This document shows, piece after piece, positions 27,340-36,643 of a DNA stretch of 64,000 nucleotides; the first letter of the stretch is position 1; every line of letters begins with the position of its first letter. Source of the stretch: Vibrio hannami (GTDB taxonomy: Bacteria > Pseudomonadota > Gammaproteobacteria > Enterobacterales > Vibrionaceae); assembly GCF_029589055.1 (NCBI RefSeq), contig NZ_JARQZP010000003.1, positions 1,612,001 through 1,676,000 of the forward strand. Direction: 5' to 3'. Made by a program: the position numbers and the translations under genes. The notes under the pieces were generated by a model. It worked only from the letters and a program-made list of their open reading frames with translations. It had not been told where the DNA came from and did not search any database.

Positions 27340-28581
27340 TTAACTTACCGGCTCTTTTTCGTCTTTGTCCTTTTTCTCTTCTTCAGAATCCGCGCTTTCT
27401 GATTTATCTGAGAATATTTCCGCAACAGACTCTCTTTCCAACGCACCTTTCAGCTCACCCTCTTCATCGATAACTGGTAACGAGTAATCGGAGGAAATAC
27501 TGTCGGTTAGCACTTCTTCAATAGCGACATCAGGAGAAACCGTTGGAACATCTTCATAAATATCTTCATGGATAGGTTCTGAAACATCGCCACCAGAAGC
27601 TTCTTCGAGGCTCTCTTCAGTAATAATCCCTTGATAGCCATCTTCAGTAACGTGATAACCATAGTCATGCTCAGTACGTTTCATCTGTTTTAGTGCTTCA
27701 GCAATGGTTGTGGCTGTAATTCGCATAGCTGGCTTCTGCATCACGGTTTCAACAGTTAATGCGCGAGCACGGTTAACATCCTTAACAAATGCCTCAACAT
27801 AATCCGTTGCTGGGTTTAGCAGGATTTCATCAGGTGTCCCTTGCTGAACTAATTCACCGTCTTTCAGAATAGCAATGCGATCACCAAGACGTAATGCTTC
27901 GTCAAGATCGTGCGTGATAAAGATAATGGTCTTATGCAGAGTTTCCTGAAGTTCAATCAACTGATCCTGCATCTCACTTCGAATAAGTGGATCGAGAGCA
28001 GAAAAGGCTTCATCCATCAACAGGATCTCAGCATCCGTACAGAGTGCTCTTGCCAAGCCGACACGCTGTTGCTGACCGCCCGACAACTGGGAAGGATATT
28101 GATCTTCATATCCTTTCAGGCCTACCGTATCTAGCCATTCGCTGGCTTTTTTCAGCCTTTCTTCTTTAGTTATACCCTGAACTTCCAGTCCATATGCCGC
28201 ATTGTCTATCACCTTACGGTGGGGGAATAACCCAAAGCGCTGGAATACCATGGACATTTTGTGCCTGCGAAACTGCTCCAATTCTGTCATGGAGTATTGC
28301 ATCACATCCGTTCCCTCCACATCAATCTGACCAGCGGTCGGGTCGATGAGTCGGTTGAAGTGACGAATCATGGTCGACTTACCAGAACCAGAAAGGCCCA
28401 TAATCACAAAGATTTCGCCTTTATGGATTTCAAGGTTGATGTCTTTTAATCCAACGGTATGGCCTGTTTTTGCAAGGACTTCATCTTTACTCAGCCCCTG
28501 CTTAACCAATGGCAAAACATCCTGAGGTTTAGGACCAAATACTTTGTAGAGGCCTGAGATTTTAATTAGCGGTTTAGTCAT
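27340..28581 (-). CDS. proV: Glycine betaine/proline ABC transporter ATPase ProV
   Basis: A 413-residue ATPase. Walker A GLSGSGKST, signature LSGGQQQR, Walker B ILLMDEAF and H-loop ITHD. The C terminus carries two CBS-type repeats (RITATTIAEALKQM; SDYSLPVIDEEGEL), which sense ionic strength in ProV/OpuA proteins, then a highly charged Glu/Lys tail. I start at ATG 28581 (MTKPLIKISGLYKVFG), which overlaps proW by 8 bases; the longer frame to 28635 has no support. Imports compatible solutes at high osmolarity. Confidence 0.94.
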   Translation of the reverse strand: MTKPLIKISGLYKVFGPKPQDVLPLVKQGLSKDEVLAKTGHTVGLKDINLEIHKGEIFVIMGLSGSGKSTMIRHFNRLIDPTAGQIDVEGTDVMQYSMTELEQFRRHKMSMVFQRFGLFPHRKVIDNAAYGLEVQGITKEERLKKASEWLDTVGLKGYEDQYPSQLSGGQQQRVGLARALCTDAEILLMDEAFSALDPLIRSEMQDQLIELQETLHKTIIFITHDLDEALRLGDRIAILKDGELVQQGTPDEILLNPATDYVEAFVKDVNRARALTVETVMQKPAMRITATTIAEALKQMKRTEHDYGYHVTEDGYQGIITEESLEEASGGDVSEPIHEDIYEDVPTVSPDVAIEEVLTDSISSDYSLPVIDEEGELKGALERESVAEIFSDKSESADSEEEKKDKDEKEPVS

Positions 28582-29473
28582 GTTTCTGATCTCCCAAGTG
28601 TGCCTGAGTACGCTTCGCATAAGCCTGAGAAGCACGGTCGATCAAAATAGCTAATGCCACAATCGCAAAACCGTTGAGAAGTCCTAATGTGAAATATTGG
28701 TTAGTGATCGATTTAAGCACTGGCTGACCAAGTCCTTTAACCCCGATCATCGACGCAATAACAACCATTGACAGCGCCATCATAATTGTCTGGTTGATAC
28801 CTGCCATTATGGTTGGCATAGCTAGCGGCAATTGAACACCAAACAGCCTTTGGCGTTTACTTGCACCGAACGCAGTAGCCGCTTCCATAACCTCTTTATC
28901 AACTAATCGGATACCAAGGTTAGTGAGTCGAATAACAGGAGGAATCGCATAGATAATAACAGCAATCAAGCCTGGGACTTTACCAATACCAAGAAGCATT
29001 ACGACAGGTATCAGATACACGAACGCAGGCATGGTCTGCATAATATCCAACATTGGCGTTACCACGGCCTGAACTCTATTTGAACGAGCCATAGCAATGC
29101 CAATAGGGATACCCAATACAATAGCAAGCAGGGTACATACCGTGATGATACTTAAGGTTCGCATGGTGTCTTCCCACATGCCGAAGTACCCAATAAGAAG
29201 CATAGATACAACACAAGCTATCGCCAGTTTTGCAGATTTACTCGCAACGTACACCAACCCGGTCAAAACTATTAGTACCAACCACCAAGGTGTGCTCAAC
29301 AAAAGTTTTTCAAACCAGATAAGAAAAGAAAGAAGGGGATCAAATAAGGATTCAATAAAGTCACCATACTCCCGTGAGAAATCTTTATAGGCTCCATCCA
29401 GAGCTTTACGTATGGCACGTAAACTTGAACGATCCATCTCCGGAAATTCGGTCAACCAACTACTATCGGCCAT
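28574..29473 (-). CDS. proW: Glycine betaine ABC transporter permease ProW
   Basis: A 299-residue inner-membrane permease with a long cytoplasmic N-terminal segment of about 45 residues, typical of ProW, then six to seven TM helices. The EAA loop is EAATAFGASKRQRLFGVQLPLA. It overlaps proV, so the two are translationally coupled. Confidence 0.94.
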   Translation of the reverse strand: MADSSWLTEFPEMDRSSLRAIRKALDGAYKDFSREYGDFIESLFDPLLSFLIWFEKLLLSTPWWLVLIVLTGLVYVASKSAKLAIACVVSMLLIGYFGMWEDTMRTLSIITVCTLLAIVLGIPIGIAMARSNRVQAVVTPMLDIMQTMPAFVYLIPVVMLLGIGKVPGLIAVIIYAIPPVIRLTNLGIRLVDKEVMEAATAFGASKRQRLFGVQLPLAMPTIMAGINQTIMMALSMVVIASMIGVKGLGQPVLKSITNQYFTLGLLNGFAIVALAILIDRASQAYAKRTQAHLGDQKHD

Positions 29474-29492
29474 TTGTTTTGTCCTTTAAAAG

Positions 29493-29521
29493 TAAAGAGT
29501 AACTTGTATCAAGTTACTCTT
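29493..29521. terminator. Intra-operon attenuator hairpin between proX and proW
   Basis: A perfect 13-bp stem AAAGAGTAACTTG / CAAGTTACTCTTT with a 3-base loop, flanked by A and T tracts on both sides. Its position inside the operon suggests it stabilises proX mRNA or partly terminates, so that binding protein exceeds permease, a common pattern in ABC operons. Confidence 0.7.
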
Positions 29522-29557
29522 TTGTATGATAAAGCGTACGGATAAGTACACAGCTAT

Positions 29558-30547
29558 TTATAGTTCAGAAGCAACCTTTTCAGCTACAGATGCTGGGAGC
29601 CAGGCTTTCCAGATGTCTGGGTGATTCTCCATAAAGTAGAACATCGCTTCTTCCGCATCTGCTTGCTCATTCTCCATCCAAGCCAGTAGTCGGTTCATAT
29701 CCGCGTTTTTAAAGCCACGCTTGGATAAATACTCGATTACGTCGGGATTAGAGTTAGAAAACTCGGTTACCGCTACGGTACTAACTGGTGAAGGTGGGTA
29801 CATGGTTGGTTTTGGGTTATCACAACCTTCCTGAGTCGTACAATTAAGGAACTCATCTTCGTCAACACCACTACCAAAGTCTACTTTCACCATCTCATAT
29901 TTACCCAGGATAGCAGTAGGAGCCCAGTAGTAACCAAACCAACCTTCCTGACGTTCATATGCTTTAGCGATAGACCCTGATAAACCAGCAGCAGAGCCCG
30001 GATCAATCAGGTCGAAACCTGCATCACCTAGCCCCATGGCTTTAAAGAGGTTTGCACCTGAAATCTGGCAGTTCCAGCCTGCAGGACAACCATAAAATCC
30101 TGCTGAGTCTGGATCTTCTGGGTGCTTAAACAACTCTGGGTGTTTTTTTACACCTTCAATCGTTTTTAACTCTGGATATTTTTCAACAAGATAAGCCGGT
30201 ACCCAGAAACCTTCCTCACCACCATCTACGAGTGAGAAACCAGCGTTGATAAGACGACCTTCCTTGATACCAGTTTCCAACGCGTCGCTGACCGCATTCG
30301 TCCAAAGCTCAGGTGCTATGTCTGGCTGGCCTTTTTCGATCATTGATGTAGCGGTGGGCATGGTATCACCAGGAACCAGTTCAGCGTCACAGCCGTAACC
30401 ATGTTCCAGAATGAATTTGTCGATATTGGCGATTAAACTGGCAGAGTTCCAGTTCATATCCGCGATGGTCACTTCCCCACACTCACTTGCCTGTGCTTGC
30501 ATTGCTACGCTGGAAAGTAATGTAACTGTGGCCAATTTCCATTTCAT
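29558..30547 (-). CDS. proX: Glycine betaine-binding protein ProX
   Basis: A 329-residue periplasmic OpuAC-family protein with a signal peptide (LATVTLLSSVAMQAQAS). IADMNWNSASLIANI and WAPTAILGKYEM carry the aromatic residues that form a cation-pi cage for quaternary ammonium in this family. First gene of the proXWV operon; the order XWV differs from the VWX of E. coli but is common in Vibrio. Ligand could be betaine, proline, choline or ectoine. Confidence 0.93.
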   Translation of the reverse strand: MKWKLATVTLLSSVAMQAQASECGEVTIADMNWNSASLIANIDKFILEHGYGCDAELVPGDTMPTATSMIEKGQPDIAPELWTNAVSDALETGIKEGRLINAGFSLVDGGEEGFWVPAYLVEKYPELKTIEGVKKHPELFKHPEDPDSAGFYGCPAGWNCQISGANLFKAMGLGDAGFDLIDPGSAAGLSGSIAKAYERQEGWFGYYWAPTAILGKYEMVKVDFGSGVDEDEFLNCTTQEGCDNPKPTMYPPSPVSTVAVTEFSNSNPDVIEYLSKRGFKNADMNRLLAWMENEQADAEEAMFYFMENHPDIWKAWLPASVAEKVASEL

Positions 30548-30902
30548 ATTAAGTCCTTTATTTACTTATATGTTCCTTTGATTCTTTTTCAGAATACACA
30601 AGATATAGTTAGAACTCAAATTATTAGAGTTATAGCTAAAAAAATCATCATTTTTAACACATCACTAACAACCGTCTAAATGTGCGACTAATATTGGGTT
30701 TTTACACTCTCAAAATAGCCTTCAGCTCTCATTTTTTTAGCAACCTGTAATTCCATCTATGTGTATTCTTCACCTTTTCAAACGCTATATGATTACTACT
30801 CAAATAATTTAAAAATCACTAAATAGCGAAAATAAAAAAGCCCGCGATCAACTACGATCACGGGCTTTAGAGGTCACTTAAGCAATAAATTTTTAGTAAC
30901 GT
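30548..30902. other. Gap between proX and MarR gene
   Basis: 355 AT-rich bases that must contain the proX promoter. A strong terminator of the MarR gene is at 30835-30868. No ORF is supportable. Confidence 0.5.
30835..30868 (-). terminator. Rho-independent terminator after the MarR gene
   Basis: Read on the minus strand: AAAGCCCG-TGATC-GTAGTT-GATCG-CGGGCTTTTTT. The T run is on the minus-strand side, so it ends the MarR gene before proX. Confidence 0.88.
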
Positions 30903-31424
30903 TTACTTAGATGTTTCGGCAGGGTCGGTAATGCTTCCTAATTCAAGAACAGGCGCTGCGTCATAAGATTCTGCATTCATCATATTCGCAATGCGCTGGA
31001 CAGAAGAAAGCAGTAAGCTCTGCTCCCAGTCTTCCAGGCTCTGAAACTTTTTAATGAAATTCTCCTGAAGTGGTAATGGTGCAGAGTCCAGTAAGCCACG
31101 CCCTTTCTCAGTAAGATTTGCGTGGACCTTTCTTTTATCAGTGGTGCTTCTTATCCTTTCGACCAAACCACTACGTTCCAACCTATCTAAGATTGTCGTC
31201 GCGGTTGCAGGACTCATATTGGTATGACTGGACAGTTGCCTTATCGTCACTTGCCCCAACTCTCGTATTGAGCGCATCAGGATAAGCTGTGGACCGGTCA
31301 ATCCAGCTTCTTTACTCAGTTTTTTTGAGTGCAGATCGATAGCACGGATGATTTGTCGGATAGAAACCAAAACTTCTTCATGTTTTTCCAATTCAAATAA
31401 CTCCAAAGGAAAGGGACGTTTCAC
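30903..31424 (-). CDS. MarR-family transcriptional regulator
   Basis: A 173-residue winged-helix regulator. The recognition helix region is MSPATATTILDRLERSGLVERIRSTTDKRKVHANLTEKG, a standard MarR beta-wing. It lies immediately upstream of, and in the same direction as, proXWV, and just after ulaC copy 2. A MarR protein of this type (CosR) controls compatible-solute genes in Vibrio, so proXWV is the likely target; this is inference from family and position. Confidence 0.85.
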   Translation of the reverse strand: MKRPFPLELFELEKHEEVLVSIRQIIRAIDLHSKKLSKEAGLTGPQLILMRSIRELGQVTIRQLSSHTNMSPATATTILDRLERSGLVERIRSTTDKRKVHANLTEKGRGLLDSAPLPLQENFIKKFQSLEDWEQSLLLSSVQRIANMMNAESYDAAPVLELGSITDPAETSK

Positions 31425-31490
31425 GATATTTTCTGGAAACTAACCGACTTCCGACATTTTTGAAAGTATTTCCGATAAAAAATGAGAGAA

Positions 31491-31964
31491 TTAGTATGCT
31501 GAATCAGTCAAAGATAAATCAATCACGGCATATATATCTTCTTTAGTGTTACATTCAAGCAGCTTATCAACATTCACACCAGTCTCACTCTCTTCATCGT
31601 CAAGCACCTGGGTAACTTGCATCAAGCCTTCCATGTGTTCATCGGAAGAGCTTCCTGCAAGCGTTATCATCACTTTCACCTGTTCACCCTCGATATCAAT
31701 TGGGTTTGCAAGTGTAACCAATGCAAAAGCAGTACGGTTTACACCATCTTCCGGGCGAGCATGTGGCATCGCAAAGTCAGGAGCAATACAGATATAAGGC
31801 CCCATTTTTTCGATGCTTTCGATAATCGCATCATAATAGGAAGGCTCTACCGCACCGGAGGCCTCCAGCATATCGGTTCCGGCTTTGATGGCTTCACGCC
31901 AATCATTTGTTTCCAACCCCAACAAAATGGACTGGTTATCTATAAGGGACTGTTTAAATTCCAT
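31491..31964 (-). CDS. ulaC: Ascorbate-specific PTS EIIA component UlaC (copy 2)
   Basis: A 157-residue EIIA with the phospho-acceptor His68 in APDFAMPHARPEDG. Nearly the same as copy 1 in the catalytic core but with different codons throughout, so the duplication is not recent. It is 45 bases after the fused ulaA-B copy 2. No ulaF follows; the next gene is the MarR regulator. Confidence 0.93.
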   Translation of the reverse strand: MEFKQSLIDNQSILLGLETNDWREAIKAGTDMLEASGAVEPSYYDAIIESIEKMGPYICIAPDFAMPHARPEDGVNRTAFALVTLANPIDIEGEQVKVMITLAGSSSDEHMEGLMQVTQVLDDEESETGVNVDKLLECNTKEDIYAVIDLSLTDSAY

Positions 31965-32009
31965 CGCAATTACTCCAACTAGCGCTTATTTTTGTTTTTA
32001 ATATTTAAC

Positions 32010-33827
32010 TTAAATTTTTCTATGATGGGCGCTTTTCTCTATTAGATTCAGTAGCTCTGTTCCGAATGAGTTCGGATTCAGCATATTCTGCACGCCCAAC
32101 ACATACTTTCCGTCCCCAACTTCCATCTCTGCGGATAGATGTTTTGAGGACACAATAATATCTATAAACTCAACTTTAGATTTATAATCAGTGATCGCAC
32201 ACGAATCTATTTCATGCAGTATACCTTTCTTTTTCAGGTAGTTACTGATCTTCATTTTCATCATCATTGAAGAGCCCTGTCCATTTCCACATACAGCAAG
32301 CAGCCTCACAGGACGAACATTGGTTGATTCATCAGGTTCTAATTCTTCAATTCGCTCACCTTCAGCACGTATGTCTAACGTCTGATGAACACACTGTTCA
32401 GCTTTTTTGTCAGTAGTAAGCTTTTTTTCAGAGGTAAGGGAAGCAGTCCCGTCTTCTTCTGCACGTAACTGCTTTGACGCAAAATACATATAGATACCTG
32501 AAGCCAGCACCAGCACCCAGAAAAACGCTTTAGACGCTGTAATTCCAGCAAATATTGGCGGGAACACCAGTGCCCAATCAGCCATACCCATCCAGCCAGA
32601 AAACTCGACACCATGTAAATTAATTAGATGAATAGCCCAGGCAGACCCTACTACCTCAATAACTCCCATGACAAAGCAGATTTTCATCACCGCTTTCCAA
32701 CCACCATAGTGATTAGCGAATACACCTATGGTGGCGTTAGAAAAAAACATCGGAATAAAGCCAGAAATGATCATGATTGGGGCATCGATAGCCAGCATGG
32801 TTAGAACAGCGGTAAATTGGCCAATTGCCCCCCAGACAAAGCCGAATACCATAGCATTTGGTGAGAATGCGTAAATTGCAGCGCAATCAATTGCAGGAAC
32901 CGCATTAGGGATAACTCGTTCTGAGATACCTTTGAAAGCCTCAGAGAGTTCAGCCACAAACATACGAACACCAGCAACAATAATCTGAATAGCCACCGCA
33001 AACTTAAGGCCGGTCTCCAGAATATAGATACTCCAGTGAGTCTGACCCGCCATTGTTTGCAGATTCTCCAGCCCAAATGAGAGAAGGATGATGCCAAAGA
33101 ATGCCGTCATTACAATTGCAGTGGCAGCGATGCTATCGTGGAAAATATGCAGCCATTGGGGAAGCTCTATTTGATCGACGTTGTCGTTTTTATCTCCCAG
33201 CTTTGGTGCAATCTTAGTCGCAATCCAGGAAGCGAACTGTTGCTGATGACCAATAGAAAACCCGGCTCCACCAGTGACCTCTTCGGTGGCCTTATACATG
33301 ATATTGGAAGATATACCCCAATATAGCGCCATGATCACCGCTGAATAGATAATGGTCTCCCACATGGATGCGCCGAGGATCAGGTAAAAAACGGCAATCA
33401 ATCCCGCTTGCTGGAACATTATATGGCCGGTAAGCATGATGGTACGAATACCGGTGTAACGACGCAATAAGACCAGTACAATATTGATAGCCAGAGCGAG
33501 AAGCACCGCATAACCAACCCATGAGTATTTGTCTCCCATGGTTTCCATAGTGGAGATCATGGCGGTGTATGGGTCAATTACTGTTCCGGTTAGGCCGTGA
33601 TAGAGCGAAAGTTTTTCGATAATTGGTTTGAAACCACTAACCAGCGTACCTGCTCCTACCTGAACCAACATAAAGCCAACAATGGTTTTGATGGTTCCCT
33701 TTACAATGGTTGTTTTATCCCGGCGCAGAAGCGAATACCCGATCAGTGTAACCAAACCAAGTAGCAAAGGCGCTTTGGTCATCACTTGAGTATAAAAAAC
33801 GTAAAACGCGTCGTAGATAAACTCCAA
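32010..33827 (-). CDS. ulaA: Fused ascorbate PTS EIIC-EIIB (UlaA-UlaB), copy 2, intact
   Basis: A 605-residue protein. The first 460 residues are the polytopic EIIC ascorbate permease (about 11 TM helices). A charged linker ([18 protein letters not shown]) of about 50 residues leads to an EIIB domain with the phosphocysteine motif [10 protein letters not shown]. The linker is longer and unrelated to that of copy 1 (Ala/Glu-rich). Probably imports L-ascorbate or a related acid as its phosphate. This copy shows that the break in copy 1 is a single inserted base. Confidence 0.93.
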   Translation of the reverse strand: MEFIYDAFYVFYTQVMTKAPLLLGLVTLIGYSLLRRDKTTIVKGTIKTIVGFMLVQVGAGTLVSGFKPIIEKLSLYHGLTGTVIDPYTAMISTMETMGDKYSWVGYAVLLALAINIVLVLLRRYTGIRTIMLTGHIMFQQAGLIAVFYLILGASMWETIIYSAVIMALYWGISSNIMYKATEEVTGGAGFSIGHQQQFASWIATKIAPKLGDKNDNVDQIELPQWLHIFHDSIAATAIVMTAFFGIILLSFGLENLQTMAGQTHWSIYILETGLKFAVAIQIIVAGVRMFVAELSEAFKGISERVIPNAVPAIDCAAIYAFSPNAMVFGFVWGAIGQFTAVLTMLAIDAPIMIISGFIPMFFSNATIGVFANHYGGWKAVMKICFVMGVIEVVGSAWAIHLINLHGVEFSGWMGMADWALVFPPIFAGITASKAFFWVLVLASGIYMYFASKQLRAEEDGTASLTSEKKLTTDKKAEQCVHQTLDIRAEGERIEELEPDESTNVRPVRLLAVCGNGQGSSMMMKMKISNYLKKKGILHEIDSCAITDYKSKVEFIDIIVSSKHLSAEMEVGDGKYVLGVQNMLNPNSFGTELLNLIEKSAHHRKI

Positions 33828-34206
33828 TTTTTACCTCATGAAGTGCGCCAAAATCAAAGGGGCTTAACCTTAACAATCATCTGATGCCAATCAATGCACA
33901 TTTATGACACCTTTGATGTTTATCAAGTTTGTATAAGTTAGAAGGTCGAAATCGATGCATGGATCACCTTTTCACACAAAATCTTGAGACAAGTCTATAA
34001 TTACCAGAAAATACATCAACTTATATTATTAAATAACTCAAATCATATTTTTCTTCTTTAAATAGAATGATATGTAGCATGTAACTAAGTATCGTTATAA
34101 AATCAAAATTAGTCATAAAATAATCATATGGTGATAAAGCTACCCTCGACTGTATGATTTAAGAGATGACAAATAAGTGTTGTAACAACCGCGGTTAAAT
34201 AAAAAT
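33828..34206. promoter_or_regulatory. Divergent ula control region (copy 2)
   Basis: 379 bases between divergent ulaA-B and ulaR copy 2. It holds a perfect FNR box, CAATCA at 33874 and 33888, and AATCA at 34101 and 34122, reminiscent of the phased repeats of copy 1. Apart from these short elements the two control regions look unrelated. Confidence 0.5.
33913..33926. promoter_or_regulatory. FNR box in the ula copy 2 control region
   Basis: TTGAT-GTTT-ATCAA, exact match to TTGATNNNNATCAA, about 85 bases upstream of the ulaA-B start. Confidence 0.7.
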
Positions 34207-34965
34207 ATGAACGAGTCTCAAAGACACAACGGCATCTTATCCCTACTGGATGAAAGACATTCCATCAGCGTCGGTACAATAGTTGAAACCTTTAACGTCT
34301 CCCCGGCTACCGCCAGGCGCGATCTGACTAAGCTGGACGAACAAGGCAAACTTATTAAAGTACGAAATGGTGCAGAAAGAATCGAAACCCAAAAAGCACC
34401 TATCTGGTCACCATTAAATATGGATAACACCACGTTCTTCCAGGAAAAATCAAAAATTGCAGTTCGTGCAGCTGCGCTTTGCGATAAAGGAGACAGCGTG
34501 GTTATCAACTGCGGCTCTACTGCGTTTATGCTAGGGCAAGAGCTTTGTGGTCAGGACGTAAAAATCATTACCAACTACTTTCCCTTAGCTAGTTACCTGA
34601 TTGAACAAGACCATGAAAGCGTGATTATTACGGGCGGACAGTACAACAAATCTAAAAATATCTTCTTAAACCCGACTCCAGAATTATCTGGTGCTTATGC
34701 GGGCCACTGGATGTTTACCAGTGGCAAAGGGTTAACTGAACAAGGTCTCTATAAAACCGATATGCTAACAGCTGTGGCTGAGCAGACCATGTTGGAACAG
34801 GTCGATAAGTTAGTCGTGGTAGTAGATAGCTCGAAAGTAGGCCAGCGCACTGGCATGTTGTTTTGTACACCAACCAATATTGATACCGTAATTACGGGTA
34901 AAGATGCAGATAAAAAGGTTGTTCAGGCATTAAAAGACAAAGGCGTAAAGGTATTGTTGGTATAA
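34207..34965 (+). CDS. ulaR: DeoR-family repressor UlaR (copy 2), intact
   Basis: A 252-residue DeoR/GlpR repressor: winged helix at about 5-55 (VSPATARRDLTKLDEQGKL) and a sugar-phosphate-isomerase-like sensor domain (VINCGSTAFMLGQELCG; GGQYNKSKNIFLNP; TGKDADKKVVQALK). It diverges from ulaA-B copy 2 and probably represses it. The sensor domain is strongly conserved with copy 1, so both may respond to the same ligand and cross-regulate. Confidence 0.92.
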   Translation: MNESQRHNGILSLLDERHSISVGTIVETFNVSPATARRDLTKLDEQGKLIKVRNGAERIETQKAPIWSPLNMDNTTFFQEKSKIAVRAAALCDKGDSVVINCGSTAFMLGQELCGQDVKIITNYFPLASYLIEQDHESVIITGGQYNKSKNIFLNPTPELSGAYAGHWMFTSGKGLTEQGLYKTDMLTAVAEQTMLEQVDKLVVVVDSSKVGQRTGMLFCTPTNIDTVITGKDADKKVVQALKDKGVKVLLV

Positions 34966-34994
34966 ATGGTTCTATTGGTTATAGGGAGCAGTTA

Positions 34995-35855
34995 TCACCT
35001 AACGCTCCCAACCTTAAATCCCATATCATAGCCAGCAATCAATTTTTCCTGATCCGTGGTTAAGCGCCCAACAGAAAACGATGTATCCGGTGCAATAACA
35101 TTAATTTTGCAGTCTTGTGGTGGGTTCTCAATAAAATCGATCGCTTTGTTATAACTTACCGCCCTCCTAATCATAGCATCGGCTAATCTTGGAGTTCGTT
35201 TCAGTAATCTTCGAATCATCCAGGGAGCTTTAGGGGCACTTTTCCTATAGCCCGGAATCTGAGATAGAACTACCGTTATTTCTCTTGCCCCCATTTCATA
35301 AGCTTTAATCACAGGAATAGAATCGGCTACACCACCATCGGTCATTGGCTCGCCTTCATAAACAGGATAATCGCGATAAGCCATCGGTACAGAGCAAGAA
35401 GCTTTTAAGACAAGCTCCAGGTTTTCTGAAGTACCAGTGATGTAGCAAGCCTCCCCTGTTCTTACCAGAGTGGTTGCTATGTAAAGTGGTATTGGCTGAC
35501 TCTCAAAAGCGTCCAGATCTAGAGGATACTCTTCAGACAGAACATCCCATAACCAGTCCAGCTCGAGCCAGTGACCACCTTTGGCAAAACGAACAAAGTT
35601 TATAAACTCCGGTCGACAAGAATAGTTAGTAATCACTTCTTTGGTTCGGCCACGCTGGTTTGCCAGCCACGCAGCAAGGTTTGTTGAGCCTGCAGAAACA
35701 CCGATACAGAAATCAAATGGCCGGTACTTTTCATCAATGAAACGATCCAACACACCTGCTGCGAAAATGCCGCGCATCGCACCACCTTCAACCACAAGCG
35801 CATGTTTGCTTTCCGTGTTGACAAGGACTTCCTTTTCCATACTTTTCTTTATCAC
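34995..35855 (-). CDS. Patatin-like phospholipase (YjjU family)
   Basis: A 286-residue serine lipid hydrolase. The oxyanion glycine loop is EGGAMRGIFAAG, the nucleophile elbow GVSAGS and the catalytic Asp DGGVADSIPV, giving a complete Ser-Asp dyad. No signal peptide, so cytoplasmic like E. coli YjjU/RssA. Substrate unknown. Its 3' end overlaps a GGGAGC...GCTCCC hairpin shared with the convergent ulaR. Confidence 0.9.
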   Translation of the reverse strand: MIKKSMEKEVLVNTESKHALVVEGGAMRGIFAAGVLDRFIDEKYRPFDFCIGVSAGSTNLAAWLANQRGRTKEVITNYSCRPEFINFVRFAKGGHWLELDWLWDVLSEEYPLDLDAFESQPIPLYIATTLVRTGEACYITGTSENLELVLKASCSVPMAYRDYPVYEGEPMTDGGVADSIPVIKAYEMGAREITVVLSQIPGYRKSAPKAPWMIRRLLKRTPRLADAMIRRAVSYNKAIDFIENPPQDCKINVIAPDTSFSVGRLTTDQEKLIAGYDMGFKVGSVR

Positions 35856-36022
35856 AATGTTTTTAGAGTTATAATTCTAAAAGTATAGCACATTGAAAAA
35901 TAGGCTTTTCTGACGTGATTCTCTGGCAAAAATAAAAAAAGATTCAAGCAAATGAGGGTAGCTGGTTTTTTGTTCATATGCGATTATCTTTATCTGTATG
36001 CCATTCTGCTCAGGTAAAAATC

Positions 36023-36643
36023 ATGACCCAAAAGAAGATCCTGTTACTTTTCGCACACCCATCTCAGCATAGATCAGAAGTAAATAGCCCGCTTTTTGAT
36101 GCTGCTGAAAAGCTTGATAGTGTTACAGCCGTAGACTTATACGCCGAATATCCGACGTTTAATATCAACATTCCCAAAGAGCAACAGAGATTGCTGGAGC
36201 ATGACATCATCATCTTCCAATTTCCGCTCTACTGGTACTCCACCCCTGCCATTTTAAAGGAATGGCAAGATTTAGTTCTGGAGTATGGTTTTGCTTATGG
36301 TCATGACGGAAAGGCTCTGCACGGAAAAACCTTTATGTGCGCGCTTTCTGCTGGTGGTAAGGAAGATGCTTATCATACCGATGGCTACAATCACTACACC
36401 ATCCAGGAGCTCCTGCAGCCAATCGAACAGATGGCAACAATGACCGGCATGAACTACATATCACCTTTTGCTCTTTTTGGCTCAAGAACGGCGCTTGAGG
36501 AAGGAAGAATCGCTTTGCATGTAGATAACTGGACGCGCCTTCTTGTGGCTCTTGCCGAGGATAAGGTCAATCTGGAGCGCGCAAAAGATCTGGATAAGTT
36601 AAGCCAGAATCTGGACAAAATTGTCGAAGGAGAAGTGGCATGA
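36023..36643 (+). CDS. NAD(P)H oxidoreductase, Kef ancillary protein (KefF/KefG-like)
   Basis: A 206-residue flavodoxin-fold quinone reductase (FQFPLYWYSTPAILKEWQD; GKTFMCALSAGG) of the YheR/KefG type. It activates its cognate glutathione-gated K+ efflux antiporter. It ends in ATGA, overlapping the antiporter start by 4 bases, so the pair is translationally coupled. ATG 36023 is chosen over upstream in-frame ATG 35978, whose added residues resemble no family member. Confidence 0.9.
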   Translation: MTQKKILLLFAHPSQHRSEVNSPLFDAAEKLDSVTAVDLYAEYPTFNINIPKEQQRLLEHDIIIFQFPLYWYSTPAILKEWQDLVLEYGFAYGHDGKALHGKTFMCALSAGGKEDAYHTDGYNHYTIQELLQPIEQMATMTGMNYISPFALFGSRTALEEGRIALHVDNWTRLLVALAEDKVNLERAKDLDKLSQNLDKIVEGEVA

